DNA of 64,000 nucleotides from Hsuehochloa calcarea. Taxonomy: Eukaryota > Streptophyta > Magnoliopsida > Poales > Poaceae. A model generated the notes under the pieces. That model was not told the origin of the DNA and ran no database searches. It saw only the letters and a list, made by a program, of their open reading frames with translations. Location of the stretch: contig CM070599.1 in the NCBI GenBank assembly GCA_036346395.1, forward strand, positions 39,361,232-39,425,231. The letters run 5' to 3'. Within the stretch, counting starts at the first letter, position 1. The number at the start of each line of letters is the position of its first letter. Below are positions 33,533 through 44,869 of the stretch, piece after piece. Position numbers and translations under genes: made by a program.

Positions 33533-33994
33533 GCGAAACGGGATGGAAGGGGAATCGAATAGACGCACGCGGGCTCGGGATGGCGATGATGTATTGGTCG
33601 ATGGCAGTGGCGGGTAATTTCTCCCCCACTCTGTGGGCAAGTAGGAAAATAGGACTGCTGCTCGTAGCTCTGAAAAAATACACTATAACTTGCTTTAGAT
33701 TTTCAAACTTCAAATTCGAATTTTTGTCAGAGCTCTGCTGTTTAGCATGATTCCACCTACTTCGACCATAAAGTTGAGAATTGAAGCCATGCCAAATAGA
33801 CCCTAAGCTTCTTTGGTGCACAACTGGGCAGCCGAATTTGCGACCTATGTACAATTCAATGTTTCTGTGACGAAATTTCCAATTTAAAATCAAATTGTTG
33901 ATACTGAAAGCATCAGAGGGTATCTTTCCACATGGTTGTTGATATTGAAAGCATGAGAGGGTATCTTTCCACATGGTTACATAACATTCGTCGA

Positions 33995-35365
33995 TCACCT
34001 TGTGATGTAAGCAATGAAGTCATCTAGGTCTTCGCGCGACGAGCCGCCGTCAGCAACGGAAGCGCGGACGGCCTCTCCGAGCACCCTTGCCCGTTGCCGC
34101 ACTGCCATTCCTTTGTCAGAGAGCATGGCCTCCTCGATGACTTCCTGGATGGCCTTCGCCGTTATCACCTCGTTGTGCTTCTCCCAGGGCCGCACGAGGA
34201 TGCCGGCCTTGAGGTATTTGCACACGAGCTCCGCGTCCCACGGCTGGTCGCAGTGCATGGGCCAGGCAAGAATCGGCTTCCCGTGACTCAGGCTCTCCAT
34301 GGTCGAGTTCCAGCCGCAGTGGCTCATGAACGCCGCCGTGGCGCTGTGCGCCAGGATCTCCAGCTGCGGCGCCCACCCGGTGATCACAAGCCCCCTCCCT
34401 TTGGTGTGCTTGGTGAACTCGGACAGTAGCTGCTCGTGGCGGCTCTCGCCGGCCTCTGCAAATATATCGGCGCAGTCGGCGTCGCGCAGCACCCAGATAA
34501 ACCGTTGTTTGCTGCCACTCAGTGCTGCAGCAAGCTCTGCGACTTGCTCTGCCCGCAGCGAGGACGTCGTGCCGAAGGACACGTACAGCACCGATGCCGG
34601 GGTCTGCTTGTCAAGCCAGTCCAGGCACTCGTGCCGCTGCTTCCGCGCGCTCGCTTGGAGCAGTGGGTTTAATGGTCCGATGGCGAAGACCTTCTTGCCG
34701 TCGGCGGCCAGGTGCCCGGCGACAACGTCGACGAAATCACCCTCGAGTGCGCGACTTGTGTTTGTCAGGATGCCAACGCCAGGCGAGATCTCTTTTGGCG
34801 GTCTCGTCCGTTTGACGTACTCCACGAACTCCTTCGTTGCGCAGTGCTCGACGGGGATAAAGGCGAGCCCGTTGTCACGCAGGAGCCGGTGCTGGGCGTC
34901 CATTTTCCCAACGAGCATCGACACGGCCAAGCAGTGCAGCCCAAACGCCTCGCCGTTGGGCAGCCGCGCCGTCTCCTGGACAGCGAAGGCGTTCAAGCGG
35001 TCGTACACGACGACGACGCGGCGGTGGGAGGCGGAAAGCTTGCCAAGGAGCGGCGCGAGTGGGGCGCGCGCGCCGGTGGTGTAGGCCTCGAACAGGGGCA
35101 TGAGGTGCGCGGGGAAGGGCGTGGGGGCGGTGGGGTCCGGGGGCAGGGAGACATACGCGGAGATGCCGAGCTCGTGGAACTGGATGGAGAGGAGCGCCTC
35201 CTCGTCCCAGCCTTGCACGCGCGCGCGAGCCTGGCGGACGTGCTCCGCGGGCGCCGCGTAGTGCACGGACAGCCCGCGCGACGCGAGCTGCAGCGAGAGG
35301 TGGAGCAGCTGGTTCAGGTGGCCCTGCGCCGGGAACGGCACCGCCACGACGGCGACAGACTCCAT
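33995..35365 (-). CDS. cZOGT: cis-zeatin O-glucosyltransferase (UGT93-type), copy 2
   Basis: A single-exon gene of 456 aa from MESVAVVAVP. An in-frame ATG 26 codons upstream (35443) exists, but a TATA box at 35453-35460 is only about 10 bp before it. Transcription should start downstream of that ATG, and relatives begin near MESV, so 35365 is preferred. Catalytic His15 is in FPAQGHLNQ and the partner Asp is in VVVVYDRLN. The PSPG box is residues 331-374, with SHCGWNS and a final Gln. It differs from copy 1 mainly in the N-terminal acceptor domain. The predicted role is O-glucosylation of zeatin. The composite transposon ends about 190 bp beyond its stop codon, so the 3' UTR may contain or abut it. 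Confidence 0.93.
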   Translation of the reverse strand: MESVAVVAVPFPAQGHLNQLLHLSLQLASRGLSVHYAAPAEHVRQARARVQGWDEEALLSIQFHELGISAYVSLPPDPTAPTPFPAHLMPLFEAYTTGARAPLAPLLGKLSASHRRVVVVYDRLNAFAVQETARLPNGEAFGLHCLAVSMLVGKMDAQHRLLRDNGLAFIPVEHCATKEFVEYVKRTRPPKEISPGVGILTNTSRALEGDFVDVVAGHLAADGKKVFAIGPLNPLLQASARKQRHECLDWLDKQTPASVLYVSFGTTSSLRAEQVAELAAALSGSKQRFIWVLRDADCADIFAEAGESRHEQLLSEFTKHTKGRGLVITGWAPQLEILAHSATAAFMSHCGWNSTMESLSHGKPILAWPMHCDQPWDAELVCKYLKAGILVRPWEKHNEVITAKAIQEVIEEAMLSDKGMAVRQRARVLGEAVRASVADGGSSREDLDDFIAYITR

Positions 35366-35452
35366 TGGGTGGTTCCCTTCCCCTACCGTTGTTTGTTGTC
35401 CGCGCTGTGGTTCTGAGTGTTGAATGCTGATCCTGAACGGCATTATGGCAGA

Positions 35453-35460
35453 TTATATAT
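35453..35460 (-). promoter_or_regulatory. TATA box of glucosyltransferase copy 2
   Basis: ATATATAA on the minus strand, about 90 bp upstream of the MESV start codon. It decides the start-codon choice. Confidence 0.55.
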
Positions 35461-35469
35461 GTATGCTGC

Positions 35470-36660
35470 AGTGAGCCAGTACCTAACGCATGTGAGCAAG
35501 CCGGTCGCAGCAGCAGCTTCCACGGCAGCTACCCTGGCCATTAGCCAATCGACACATACTATTTTGATACTTGTGGTTCCATGCGGCGGCTAAATTGACT
35601 GGAGATAGTATAGTACAGTGCACCCACGCTTTGTTTCAGTTTTAGCTGTAAATTGACTGACGCAGACTCAGATAACACTCCAACCATTCGTTATTATAAG
35701 GGCCCAAGGGAGTTTGCCAATTCTTTCAAGGAATGGTCCAAGAAAGCCGCCTGGTGGCATCCTCCTCCTCCTCCTCATTATTATTACCAGTGGCCTGTGC
35801 GAGCCCTTGACGCGCGAGAATAATTGGTAATGAAATGTACAATATGATTTGTCCGTGTATTGAGTTTATGAGGTAAACATCGCAGAGGATAATGCATGAG
35901 CTAATGATGTAATTAAGATGCATTTAGCAGGTGGCTGTCGCTAAACTATTACATAACATTAGTAGTTGCAAATGTCTAAGATGTCTGCGGATTGAGCATA
36001 ACATATAGTTTACAAAAGGATAATTCTGTCTGGCACTGTTATACAGGATGAAAGGCAGACATCCATTACATAATAAAAGCACAAAAGATAGCATGTTGTC
36101 GCTGGGTTCAAGAGCACATCACAGGTAGTTTTTCTCCGATGTCATGTCAGTAGCTGACGCGGTTTAGTGTTGTAGCAGCTGCAACACATTGTCTATAAGA
36201 TGTAATATGAGTGAGCAACTTGTAGGCTTAGATATTAGTGACAATTAGATGGCTGTATTAACGGGTGTTTACTGGGAGGGGGCGGCGCCTGGATTGTGCT
36301 GTTCTGTAGCAGAAGAGGTTGTTGGATGGGTATCCAGCGCTTGTTGTGTTTGGGAAAGCAAGAGAAAAGAGTCACGGGAGTAAAAGAGAGGAAATGATAT
36401 TAGACTGGATGCAACAATTAGAACAGGGTGAACTACACACAAAAGAAGCGTTTTTTCCCCTATGCAAAGAAGAGGAAACAGTAGAGCAAGGGTAATGAAT
36501 AAGAAAGCGACGTATAGGAATATACCTATGAGCGCATCGACATATTCTTGAGGCAAACGAAGGAAATCAGGTGTGAAGATATACCAACAAAAGGACCTAG
36601 GCCAAGGAAGGTAAAAAGAGCTGTAGGTATACAACAAAGATAGGTCCTTTGAGTACTCAT
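35470..36660. other. Upstream region of copy 2 and unassigned DNA
   Basis: A (CCT)n/(ATT)n run lies at about 35760-35790. A minus-strand open frame at 36637-36269 (122 aa, mostly hydrophobic) has an exon-like end at ALDTHPTTSS...APSQ-stop but matches no family I know. No other gene is seen. Confidence 0.35.
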
Positions 36661-36679
36661 CATCGAGTATTGTTTATCG

Positions 36680-37262
36680 TTTTGACTACCTAGCCTGAGG
36701 AGGTTCGACTACACGACTACCTGATCAGGAGGTTTCGACTACCTAGTCGGAGGAGGTTCGGCTACACGACTACCTGGTTGGAGGAGGTTCGACTACACGA
36801 CTACCTAGTCGGAAGGTTTCGACTACCTGGTCGGAGAGCTTTGACAACACGACTACCTGGTCTGAGGAGGTTCGACTACACGACTAACTGTTCATCATTT
36901 CGACTACCTGGTTTGAGAAGGTTCGACTGACTACCCGGTCGGAAGGTTTCGACCACCTATTCGGAGGAGGTTCGACTACACGACAATCTGGTCGAAAGGC
37001 TTCGACCACCTGGTCGAAGGAGATTCGACTACAAGCACGGGCAAGGCGGAGACCACACGCGACGAGGAGCGACCAGTCGTCGTGGCACTCCTGCAGGGGG
37101 CCGAGAATCTTGAGGGCGAGGTCGAAGGCCTTCTGGTGTTAGGTATAGAACAAAGATAGGTTTTTCGAGTACTGTTCATCGTTAGATAGGTTTTTCGAGT
37201 ACTGTTCATCGTTTCGACTACCTAGTCTAAGGAGGTTCAACTACACGACTACCTGGTCGGAA
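36680..37262 (+). repeat. CGACTACCTGGTCGG minisatellite, interrupted
   Basis: Variants of TTCGACTACACGACTACC and TGGTCGGAGGAGG recur about ten times at 36680-37040 in units of roughly 25-45 bp, and again at 37206-37262. The segment between holds one copy of an unknown coding-like fragment. The phrase TAGGTTTTTCGAGTACTG is itself duplicated near 37155 and 37183. Confidence 0.8.
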
Positions 37263-37400
37263 GGTGCAAGGCGGAGGGCGCGTGCGATGGGGAGCGATCA
37301 GCCGCTGTGGCACTCCTGCAGAGGGCCGAGCGCCTTGAGGGTGAGGTCGAAGGCCTTTTGGTGTTCGCTCGTGGACTCCAGGAGCTCGTCGCCTCCAGGA
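37025..37400 (-). pseudogene. Duplicated coding-like fragment, family not recognised
   Basis: Minus-strand readings at about 37140-37025 and 37375-37260 share the peptide pattern HQKAFDLxLKxLGPLQECH and a following ARxLRLAR. They sit on either side of minisatellite units. The upstream copy starts with a longer open reading. I do not recognise the source gene. It may be a host-gene piece carried by a retrotransposon. Confidence 0.4.
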
Positions 37401-38162
37401 AGGTGAGCCCACCGGGTTTGGCGGTCGATGCCACATCCGGAGGACGGGGCGTGCTTAGGGTTCGGGGTGGAGAAGGTGAGGAGGTGCAGGCAGGGAGGCG
37501 GCTAGTGGAAGAGGAGGTGGGGGCTCAGTGGCGGAGGAGTGGCCTGGAGAAGGAGGCGAGGAGGAGTGAGAAGGGGAAGCAGCGGAGGGAACGAAGGGCG
37601 CGCGACGACGCGCGGAAAACCAGGCATTGAAGAAACCAGAGAGGAGCAGCTGGCAGACGTACCAGGAGAAGCAGAACGAAGCGTAGGCACGTAAAACCAA
37701 AATAAAATTAGACGTATGGAAAGCGCAGCGGCGTGGAATCAGACGGGAAAGGCAAAACCGGGCGACGTGGCCAACATACCCTCGCCTCAAAACTCCCTCC
37801 CTTTACCCTTTAGGATTATTATTAGAAAAGGAGACCAATGGCCTTATCTCTTATGGCGCAGTAGACCAATACAATTCTCAATTCTACTTTCGACCAAAAG
37901 CTTATCATCGTCACTTATTTCATGTGAGTCGGATCAAAAAGTAGTCATGATTGTTACTTACCCTTAAAGAGGCTATCAAGTTGTTAAAATATCTCTACCT
38001 ATTATCTTATTAAACCAAAGAAAAAAGTTCTCACGTTCGCTCTCAAAGACTAGAAATTACTATCTTAATTGGAGTAAAAAAGATAAAAGATATACACTAT
38101 CGATTTTTAGTACGTCTAGATTATAACGCTTCATAATAGAATAATCATATGTCCATAATAAC

Positions 38163-38640
38163 TGTTAGAATAGGACTATTTTGTATTCATTATCTGTATA
38201 TGGCATACTCTCTTGTACTCCCTATATATATTGCCCATTGGACCCTCTTGAGTATACATACAATATTCATAACATGGTTTCGGAGCTATGGCACTAACCT
38301 AGCTCTTTCCGCTGCCACATCCGTCGTCGTCGCCGCCAGGCCGCTGTCGCCAGGCCACCACCGCCGCTGCCGACGCCATCCTCCTTCACCGTTGCCCGAG
38401 CCACTCCACCCGAGGACGACGCCATCAGGCCGCCGCCGCCGCGCCGACGCCGTCTTCCTTCGCCACGCCGAGCCACTCCACCCGAGGACCGTCCCTCACG
38501 CCGTCCGCCCCAACACAAGGACGACGCGTTCGCCTGTCGCCCCGTGCTCGTGCTCGCCCGGCCGCAAACGAGCCGGCCGCCCGGGTCTCCACCGCCAGGC
38601 CGCCACTGCCTTGCCGCCTTCCCAGCTCAGGTAGCCACCG
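38163..38640 (+). mobile_element. Copia element 5' end: LTR, primer site and leader only
   Basis: A 112-bp LTR (38163-38274) starts TGTTAGAATA and ends CATAACA, the same end sequences as the element in HMA5. It is followed at once by TGGTTTCGGAGCTATGG, a slightly changed initiator-Met primer site. A GC-rich leader continues to about 38640 and then stops. No gag-pol follows. Confidence 0.75.
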
Positions 38641-39965
38641 CCAGCAGGGGGAAACCCTATTTCCCCCCTACCCGTGAGCGCCTGAACGTAAGCATGCCTT
38701 AAGCAGTGGGTGAACCCAACTTATGATAAGTCTTGATTCTACGAGCTTGATGAACAGTTGGGACAAGTGGAAAAAATAAGAACCCTAAAACCACCCCTGC
38801 GGTAAGTTTTTATAACCGCACGCTTGAGTTAAAGATTGTGGTAACTCAACAATTGCCACCTCTTCGGGAACTGCTCCAACAGATAGGACTGTGAGAGTCG
38901 ATTGGAATTCTTAAATTTGTCTGTTCGAGAAAACCGAATATGTCTTTTCACCTCAAGTGAAACTACCTTCTTGACCAAGTCTTTTCTGGTCAAATGAAAT
39001 ACCAGTCGGAAAGGCTTTACTTCTAATCACCATACTGCGACCACCTTGTAGTCGTAAGATTTCTACGACCGCCTTGTATTCGTAAGATTTTCTATGATCA
39101 TCTTGTAGTTGTAAGATTTTCTACAACCCTCTTTCCAAGTAATTTATTTTCACTTGAAGCTAGGGGGCTAGATAACGAGGATATAATAATCCTCGTTTTA
39201 TTCATTTATCTATAATTCTTATTATAGGTAACAATATCTTCACACTTCTCATAAGTATACCCCTTATCCATAAGGGAGAAGGTCGTAAGCTTTTCTAAGA
39301 CCATCCCCTGGTCGTAAGTTCCTCTACGACCAATCCTTAGTCGTAAGCTTTTCTAGGACTATCCCCTAATCGTAAGTCCTCCTACGATCAGTCTATGGTT
39401 GTAAGTTTTACTACGACCACCACCTAGTCGTAAGTTCTTCTATGACTAGTCTCTAGTCGATGGAGCCTACAGACATATAAGCCTGATCGATTAGGGAATC
39501 TTCTACACCATATTTAAAGATATGTGGTAGTTAATAGCTGCATGATTAATCTTTCTGTCCTGATGATAATCACCCGGCGACGTGGGGACGTTACTACTCC
39601 ATCCATAATCTCCTGTACCCGCTTCATCAGCTGAAGCATCGATGCACTATTTAGACTGGAGAAACTGCCGCCCTCTTCGAGCACTATATACAGGGTGGAA
39701 TCAGAAAGGCAGAGGGGAGAGACAAGAAGGGATCAGGAGCAAAAGGCATTAGACACTAGTCTTCCTTTTGATTGTAAACACTCATATTCAATACAATACA
39801 CACAGGTGTAGGGTTGTTATTCTCGCAGCAGAAGGCTCGAACCTGTATAAAAACCCATATGTCATTCTCTTTGCGTGGTTAATCGTAAGAGACCTCTCGA
39901 ATCAAACAATCATATATAAAATTAGTTCTAGATCACCAACAGTTAGCATTGCTTTGTGCATCTCT
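38640..39965 (+). mobile_element. LTR-retrotransposon fragment with GGTCGTAAG minisatellite
   Basis: Units of about 28-32 bp built on GGTCGTAAG and CTACGACCA repeat at 39045-39450. Downstream, a CACTATATACAGGG TATA-like site (about 39682) and ACACAGGTGTAGGGTTGTTATTCT (about 39800), then GAACCTGTATAAAA, look like the promoter and U5 part of a grass gypsy LTR. Boundaries were not found. Confidence 0.5.
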
Positions 39966-40621
39966 AGCTATTTGTAGACTTAAAGTACAATGAGACTCTT
40001 CTTCTTCCTCTTTGTTCTACGGTCTGGTGTGTTGTGCTATTGAACCAAGCCATCCCTTCTTCTCGGCATGCACCAGGAAGGAGGGTAAGTGGATATCTCT
40101 GAAACATTGCCACAGAGAGTACCTGCACAGGCGGCAATAAGATTTTTGGGCAGCGCAACTACATGACCGTTCGCTTCACTGTTTTATCTACGTTATGCAC
40201 TGTATCGAGTCCGCGTCGCTTCCTGTTTTTCATCAAGCCCGACTGTAAGTTAGTTGTGCAACCAAACTACTCTGTTATGATCCTATTATTGTGTATGTTT
40301 AGAAGTACAATGAGTTGTCTACTATTAATATTGTTTTATACATCTCTAGTTATTTGTAATCTTTACTTCGTAATAAAATCTGGAAATAAAATATTGTTCA
40401 TATTTTCAACAATAAGAATATGCACATGCGCAAATGTCATAGACTAAACAACGTTTTATTCTAAAAAGAAAAAAAGATGAATGCATAAATAACATCTTGC
40501 CCTTGAACAAAAGCGGTCCAAATAACACAAAATTTCCAAATACAAAAGCATAATGACATAACTATGTGCAAACTAGACATAAGACGTTTCTCCCATCTCG
40601 ACGTCAAATTTTGCACACCGA
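39966..40621. other. 3' flank of the NAC gene
   Basis: AT-rich DNA with no gene recognised. Part of 40450-40621 is expected to be 3' UTR of the minus-strand NAC gene. Confidence 0.45.
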
Positions 40622-42619
40622 TTAATGTGGCGAATCGTGTCGGGGCCCATAGCCGTCTGCCGACGCGCTCCCATCCGGCGACATCTTCACAGTCGCCGCC
40701 AACTCCACACAATGTTTCTCGCCATCGTTGTTGCAGTCCCCTGTGCCGCTCCACTCGTCTGCGGCCTGAGACACCGACGCCTCCGGCACCGTGGCTGCCG
40801 GCGCCGTTGCCCCGCCAGAATCACTCGCTGCCGGAACCATCGAACTGCATTGGTACTGCCGGCCACCTTCGTAGGGGTAACAGTTGTACGGCGGAAACTG
40901 AAGGGCCATGGCCCCCACATGATGGTTCACGACGGCGCCGAAGTATGGGTGATGCTGCTGCTGCGTGAACGCTGTCTGCCGCTGTTGCTGCGCTGCGTAA
41001 GCCGCATTGCCAGGTGCTTGCACCGCGCCATGAGTCCGGGAGAATTCTTCCATATGCTGTTGATACACTCGCCCCGTGCGCATGTCGTCCGTCTCCGGCT
41101 TCCTCTGGTGCTGTGGAAGTCGCTGGAAGGACGGCGTACTCACCGGTTGGCCGGCCAGGTTCGAAGGCCGCATCATCATTGTCTGACCAAAAGAGTTGGG
41201 GGAAGCTGCTGCCCGGTACGGCGGAAATAGCCTCAATACCGGCTGCTGCTGCAGAAGCGCCTGGCCGTTGCATGCAACCGGTTGCCGCTGCACCGGCGCT
41301 TGGGCCGCCATCTGGCCGCTGTATGCAGCCACCGGTGGCTGGTGCATTGGCGCCTGGCCGCTGTATGCAGCCACCGGTGGCTGGTGCATTGGCGCCTGAC
41401 CGTTGTACGGGATTGGCGGCCGCGGCATTGGTGCGTGGCCGTTAGATACCATCGGTTGCCCGGTTCCACCGTAGTGCCCCACCGTTCGGAACGGCGCTTG
41501 CATGCCGCCGCCGCCGCACATCAGTGCTGGTGGTCCCAGGGTCAGGGTGGGCTGGCGAGCCCGCTTCGGTGCGGTGCCGCGCCCGCGCGGCTGCTCCTCC
41601 GCGGGCCTCTTGCCCGCCTCTTTCTCCAATTGCTTCGGCCCCGACTCCCCTTGTTCGCTCTCCACCGGCCCGGGCTGCGACGAGGAGCACTCCTCTTGGC
41701 ACGCGGGGCTGCTGCTTGCCTCATCGTCATCCCCTTTGACTTTGTGCCTCGGCGTCACGTAAATCCTGCACATGACGTACTCATCCAACTGCATGCAGGA
41801 TGCAGCCACTCCTAAGTTAAGTTTGGTCAGCGATTAGCAGCTAACTGGTGCTAACCAAAAATTGAAGCAAAAAGAACACTTCGAGCGTGCATAGTCGTCT
41901 CGAAAACTGACCGTCTTGCTGTTCCTGGACGTGCCGCCGCCGCCGCTCTTGTCGAGCTTGTTCTCGTACTGCGGGATGGTGAGCTCTTGCATCAGCCACT
42001 TGGTCTTCTTCTCGGTTTTTATGGGGCCCTCGAAGTAGGCGAGGACGCTCCCGCAGAACTTGGTCTTGCCGTCGCAGATTGTCTCCTCCGCCTCCTTTTT
42101 GCCTGTCGACGCCTTCCACCGCCCGAGGCCGTCGTCCGTGTTCCGCGACGGCCTGTCGCCGTTCTGGTACTTGCGAGCTCTCGGCGACAGGAAGTACCAG
42201 TCGCTCTCGCCCCTATCCTTGTACATCTCTGCCATCGATGGGTGCCCATAGTTTGATCACCATGCAAGTTTTTTTTTAAAAAAAAAGACAAACTAGCTAC
42301 AATGTACTAGTACTCATAACAAAACATCTAATTTTCTAAAGAAACCGGCACAAGAGTACAAAGAAAACGGAGGAAAAAAAACAGCGGCCATGCTGGACAA
42401 GAACGCGCACGTACCATCGATGAGCTTGTCCGGGTGGCACTCGTACACGTTTGCCTCGATGATCGCGTCATTGGGCACGGACGGCCTGCCCTGCAGCCTG
42501 GGGAGGAGGTAGTATTTGACGAGCTCCTCGTCCGTCGGCTGGAACCGGAACCCAGTCGGGAAGTTGCTCTTCTTCTTCTCGTGCCCTCCTCCGCTCTTCT
42601 TCTCCTCCCCCTCTGCCAT
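40622..42619 (-). CDS. NAC-domain transcription factor
   Basis: Three exons on the minus strand, 42619-42415, 42228-41912 and 41788-40622, with GT-AG introns, encode 562 aa. The NAC DNA-binding domain is about residues 19-187: TGFRFQPTDEELVKYYL, then a second exon with ESDWYFLSP, GRWKASTGKK and KWLMQELTIP, and a third beginning DEYVMCRIY. Intron positions match the usual NAC three-exon layout. A bipartite nuclear-localisation-like KR...PKRAR lies at about 234-252. The C-terminal activation-type region is long and rich in Gln and Pro, with a 14-residue tandem repeat near AYSGQAPMHQPPVA. Subgroup and target genes cannot be assigned from sequence alone. The reading frame is intact. Confidence 0.92.
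41300..41400 (-). repeat. 42-bp tandem repeat in the NAC coding region
   Basis: Two adjacent copies of a 42-bp unit containing GTATGCAGCCACCGGTGGC encode a duplicated 14-residue Gln/Pro-rich motif. A third, weaker unit (NGQAPMHQPPVA) precedes them. The period is a multiple of three, so the frame is kept. Confidence 0.85.
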
Positions 42620-44869
42620 GTCGGCGAGTCGTGACGACGCTCTGGAGGCCGCGGAAAGAGATTGGCAACAACTCTCGCTTCGATGTGTCGCTCGGCCGAG
42701 GAGCTCGAGTTGTCGTCGAAACTGGATGGATTCGCGTGTCTTTGTTGCCGAATTTGTTTGTCCGTTTATATTATTATAGCAGACATCAGCGCTTGTATTT
42801 GGAGGAGGACACGGCAATATCGAGGACGTGGCGTCCGGAACCAGTTGGAACAAGGATCGATCGCACGCCAGCTCATACCAAGTTCGAGCCGAAGTCGGAG
42901 AGCAAGTGCGAACCCAACTCGATGTTGGCAGGTTTCCAAGGTTTTTTTTTCTTAAATGATACTGTTTATCTATAAAATAGCACATTTAGTTCCTCCGCCA
43001 GATGACATATGTCGTCTACCACATCACAGGTGTCCGAACCTCTTCGTCCGCGCGCCAAACAGCCGGAGCCAAGGGAGTGGACTCCCCAAGTCGCAAACCC
43101 CTTGCCCAGACGCCCCTATTGTAATTAATTTATTTGTTATTAATTAGGCATAATTAATTTACTTGTAATTAATTAGTTATAATTAAGTATTCGTAATTCA
43201 TTTAGTCATAATTAATTTACGATGCATGTGATAATACAGCGCATGATCCCATGTTATAATACATAGAAAGTCAGATATATAAGAAAAACGTATAATTTTA
43301 TGTGCCCTATTTGGAATGCGAGTTTTTGGTTTTTCCGAAATGTTAATTTACTAGTGTAAACTGTTAATAATTACATCATGTTGTTAAGTAGACATTGATT
43401 AGGCATCTTGACATGTTCAACTCACCCAGTCAAACGAACAAGATCATCATTAAAAAAAACACAAGTAATATCTTGCATGTTTGACATTACCTAAAGCCAC
43501 AACAACTCAATGCAAAATTGCAAATGTTAGGAATAATTCATCGTTCTTTACTTATACACAGTCAAATAAAACAGGTCGCACTATTCAGTCTATATTTTCC
43601 TACCACCTAAAATAACTACACTTCAATAATCCTTATATACAAATTTAATATAACTGTTGTTTTGTCACTTTGATAAATGGGTGGGAACCTTAGGTTAGTA
43701 GTCTTTTGGACTGCTATGATTTGGTCTTAAGCTGGATTAGATTAGATAGAAGCGTTGTTTATGGGCAGACTCAGATTTAGGGGCGTTCTGGATCGCATCT
43801 GGAGTTGGACGGAGTACCAAATTGTTGTCGATAAAGGTCGACATCTTTATTATCGCACATTAACAATTTTGTACTAGGGTCACAATGTATGGGAGTATTA
43901 ACTTTGATGTTGTACTACCAATTGTCACAATAACTGACCTTTTGTACTATGATAATATGATTATTACTATTATCTTTGATAAATAAATATAATATTCATA
44001 TATGTAAAAACCAACGAACGAACTGGTGAACCGACGATTGGACCGATAAACCGGTTACTTCACTGGTTTGATTGTCGGTCTGGTTTTTCGTATTTTGGTC
44101 TAATCACCTGCTGCATAGACGACAGAGTCCGAACACCAATAGCACGGCAAACGATACATATCACCTGTCAAAGAATCTACAGTGCCATTTTAAAAAAAAA
44201 TTTAATCTCTAAAAAAAATACTAGATTTGCTATTTGATGTACAAACAGTATCATTTAAAAAGAAAAAAAAAGACTCGGTTTTCAGCTGGCGATTCTCGGC
44301 TCGTGCAACTCAACCAACGCTCGTCCGGATCGAATTTATCCGAGTGCGCACTTGATGCACGCGCAACGCAAACTAGCTTTGAGTCTCCCTCTCCAGTTTC
44401 CTGCCCTGATGCACAAAACATATTTGAAATGCATTGTTTATTACAGCAGTACAACACAGCTACATTCAAATAAATTCAACAGGGATGCACCTTGGCTTTG
44501 GCATCTTTAGGACTGGCTCACAGAACAAATCAGTTACATGAGGAGAAATCATGTACAACCCAACAATGTGACAATAGGGGTGGTGTTGGTATCACCACAC
44601 CCCGGGGAGAAGCCCAGGCACGATTGATGTCAGCTTCAAAAAGAATTAGAAGCGCTACGACTAACATTCTGCAAAAGTCACTATCAGACATGTGAGCATT
44701 GTTCACCTGCCGTTTTTCTTGATTTCACTCTTGAGAAATCCCACGGCACATAAACGGGAGCAGAGCTTGGCAGCTCGCTGTTGTCCGCAAAGCACCACGG
44801 TCCATTCGGCCGTGCCTTGCGTTCCGGGCCTTTGCAGCCATAACATCCAGATGACACACATTGGAGCTG
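42620..44869. other. Intergenic DNA between NAC and SPT2 genes
   Basis: Includes the NAC promoter (42620-42960) and the SPT2 3' UTR (about 44470-44869). An AATTAATTA-rich stretch lies at 43120-43220. A GGTT/AACCGG-rich segment at 44010-44100 resembles transposon ends but has no defined boundaries. No gene was found. Confidence 0.45.

Larger units (their letters stand above)
27936..33803 (-). mobile_element. Composite gene-capturing (Pack-type) MITE-related transposon
   Basis: The left arm (27936-27994 and 28421 to about 28555) and right arm (about 33655-33803) match the left and right halves of the intact 426-bp MITE at 27995-28420. That MITE is inserted in the left arm. Outer ends are GTCTGTTTGGTATG and, inverted, GGGTCTATTTGGCATG. 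Between the arms lie a FATB thioesterase exon and a sphingolipid desaturase fragment, both on the minus strand. Removing the nested MITE and the 3.4-kb solo LTR leaves about 2.0 kb. No transposase is present. Arms in the same relation as a complete relative support capture, not coincidence. A clean target duplication was not found (ATA left, TAA right). Confidence 0.68.

Noticed and set aside
34712..35416. 234-codon plus-strand frame over glucosyltransferase copy 2
   Set aside because: Antisense shadow of the gene with no recognisable domain.
33995..35443. Longer 482-aa form of glucosyltransferase copy 2
   Set aside because: The upstream ATG is about 10 bp from the TATA box and the extra 26 residues do not resemble family N-termini.
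36680..37040. Possible CRISPR-like or centromeric satellite
   Set aside because: Units vary in length and are few; they look like an LTR-associated minisatellite.
40625..41230. 201-codon plus-strand frame inside the NAC gene
   Set aside because: Antisense shadow of the third NAC exon.
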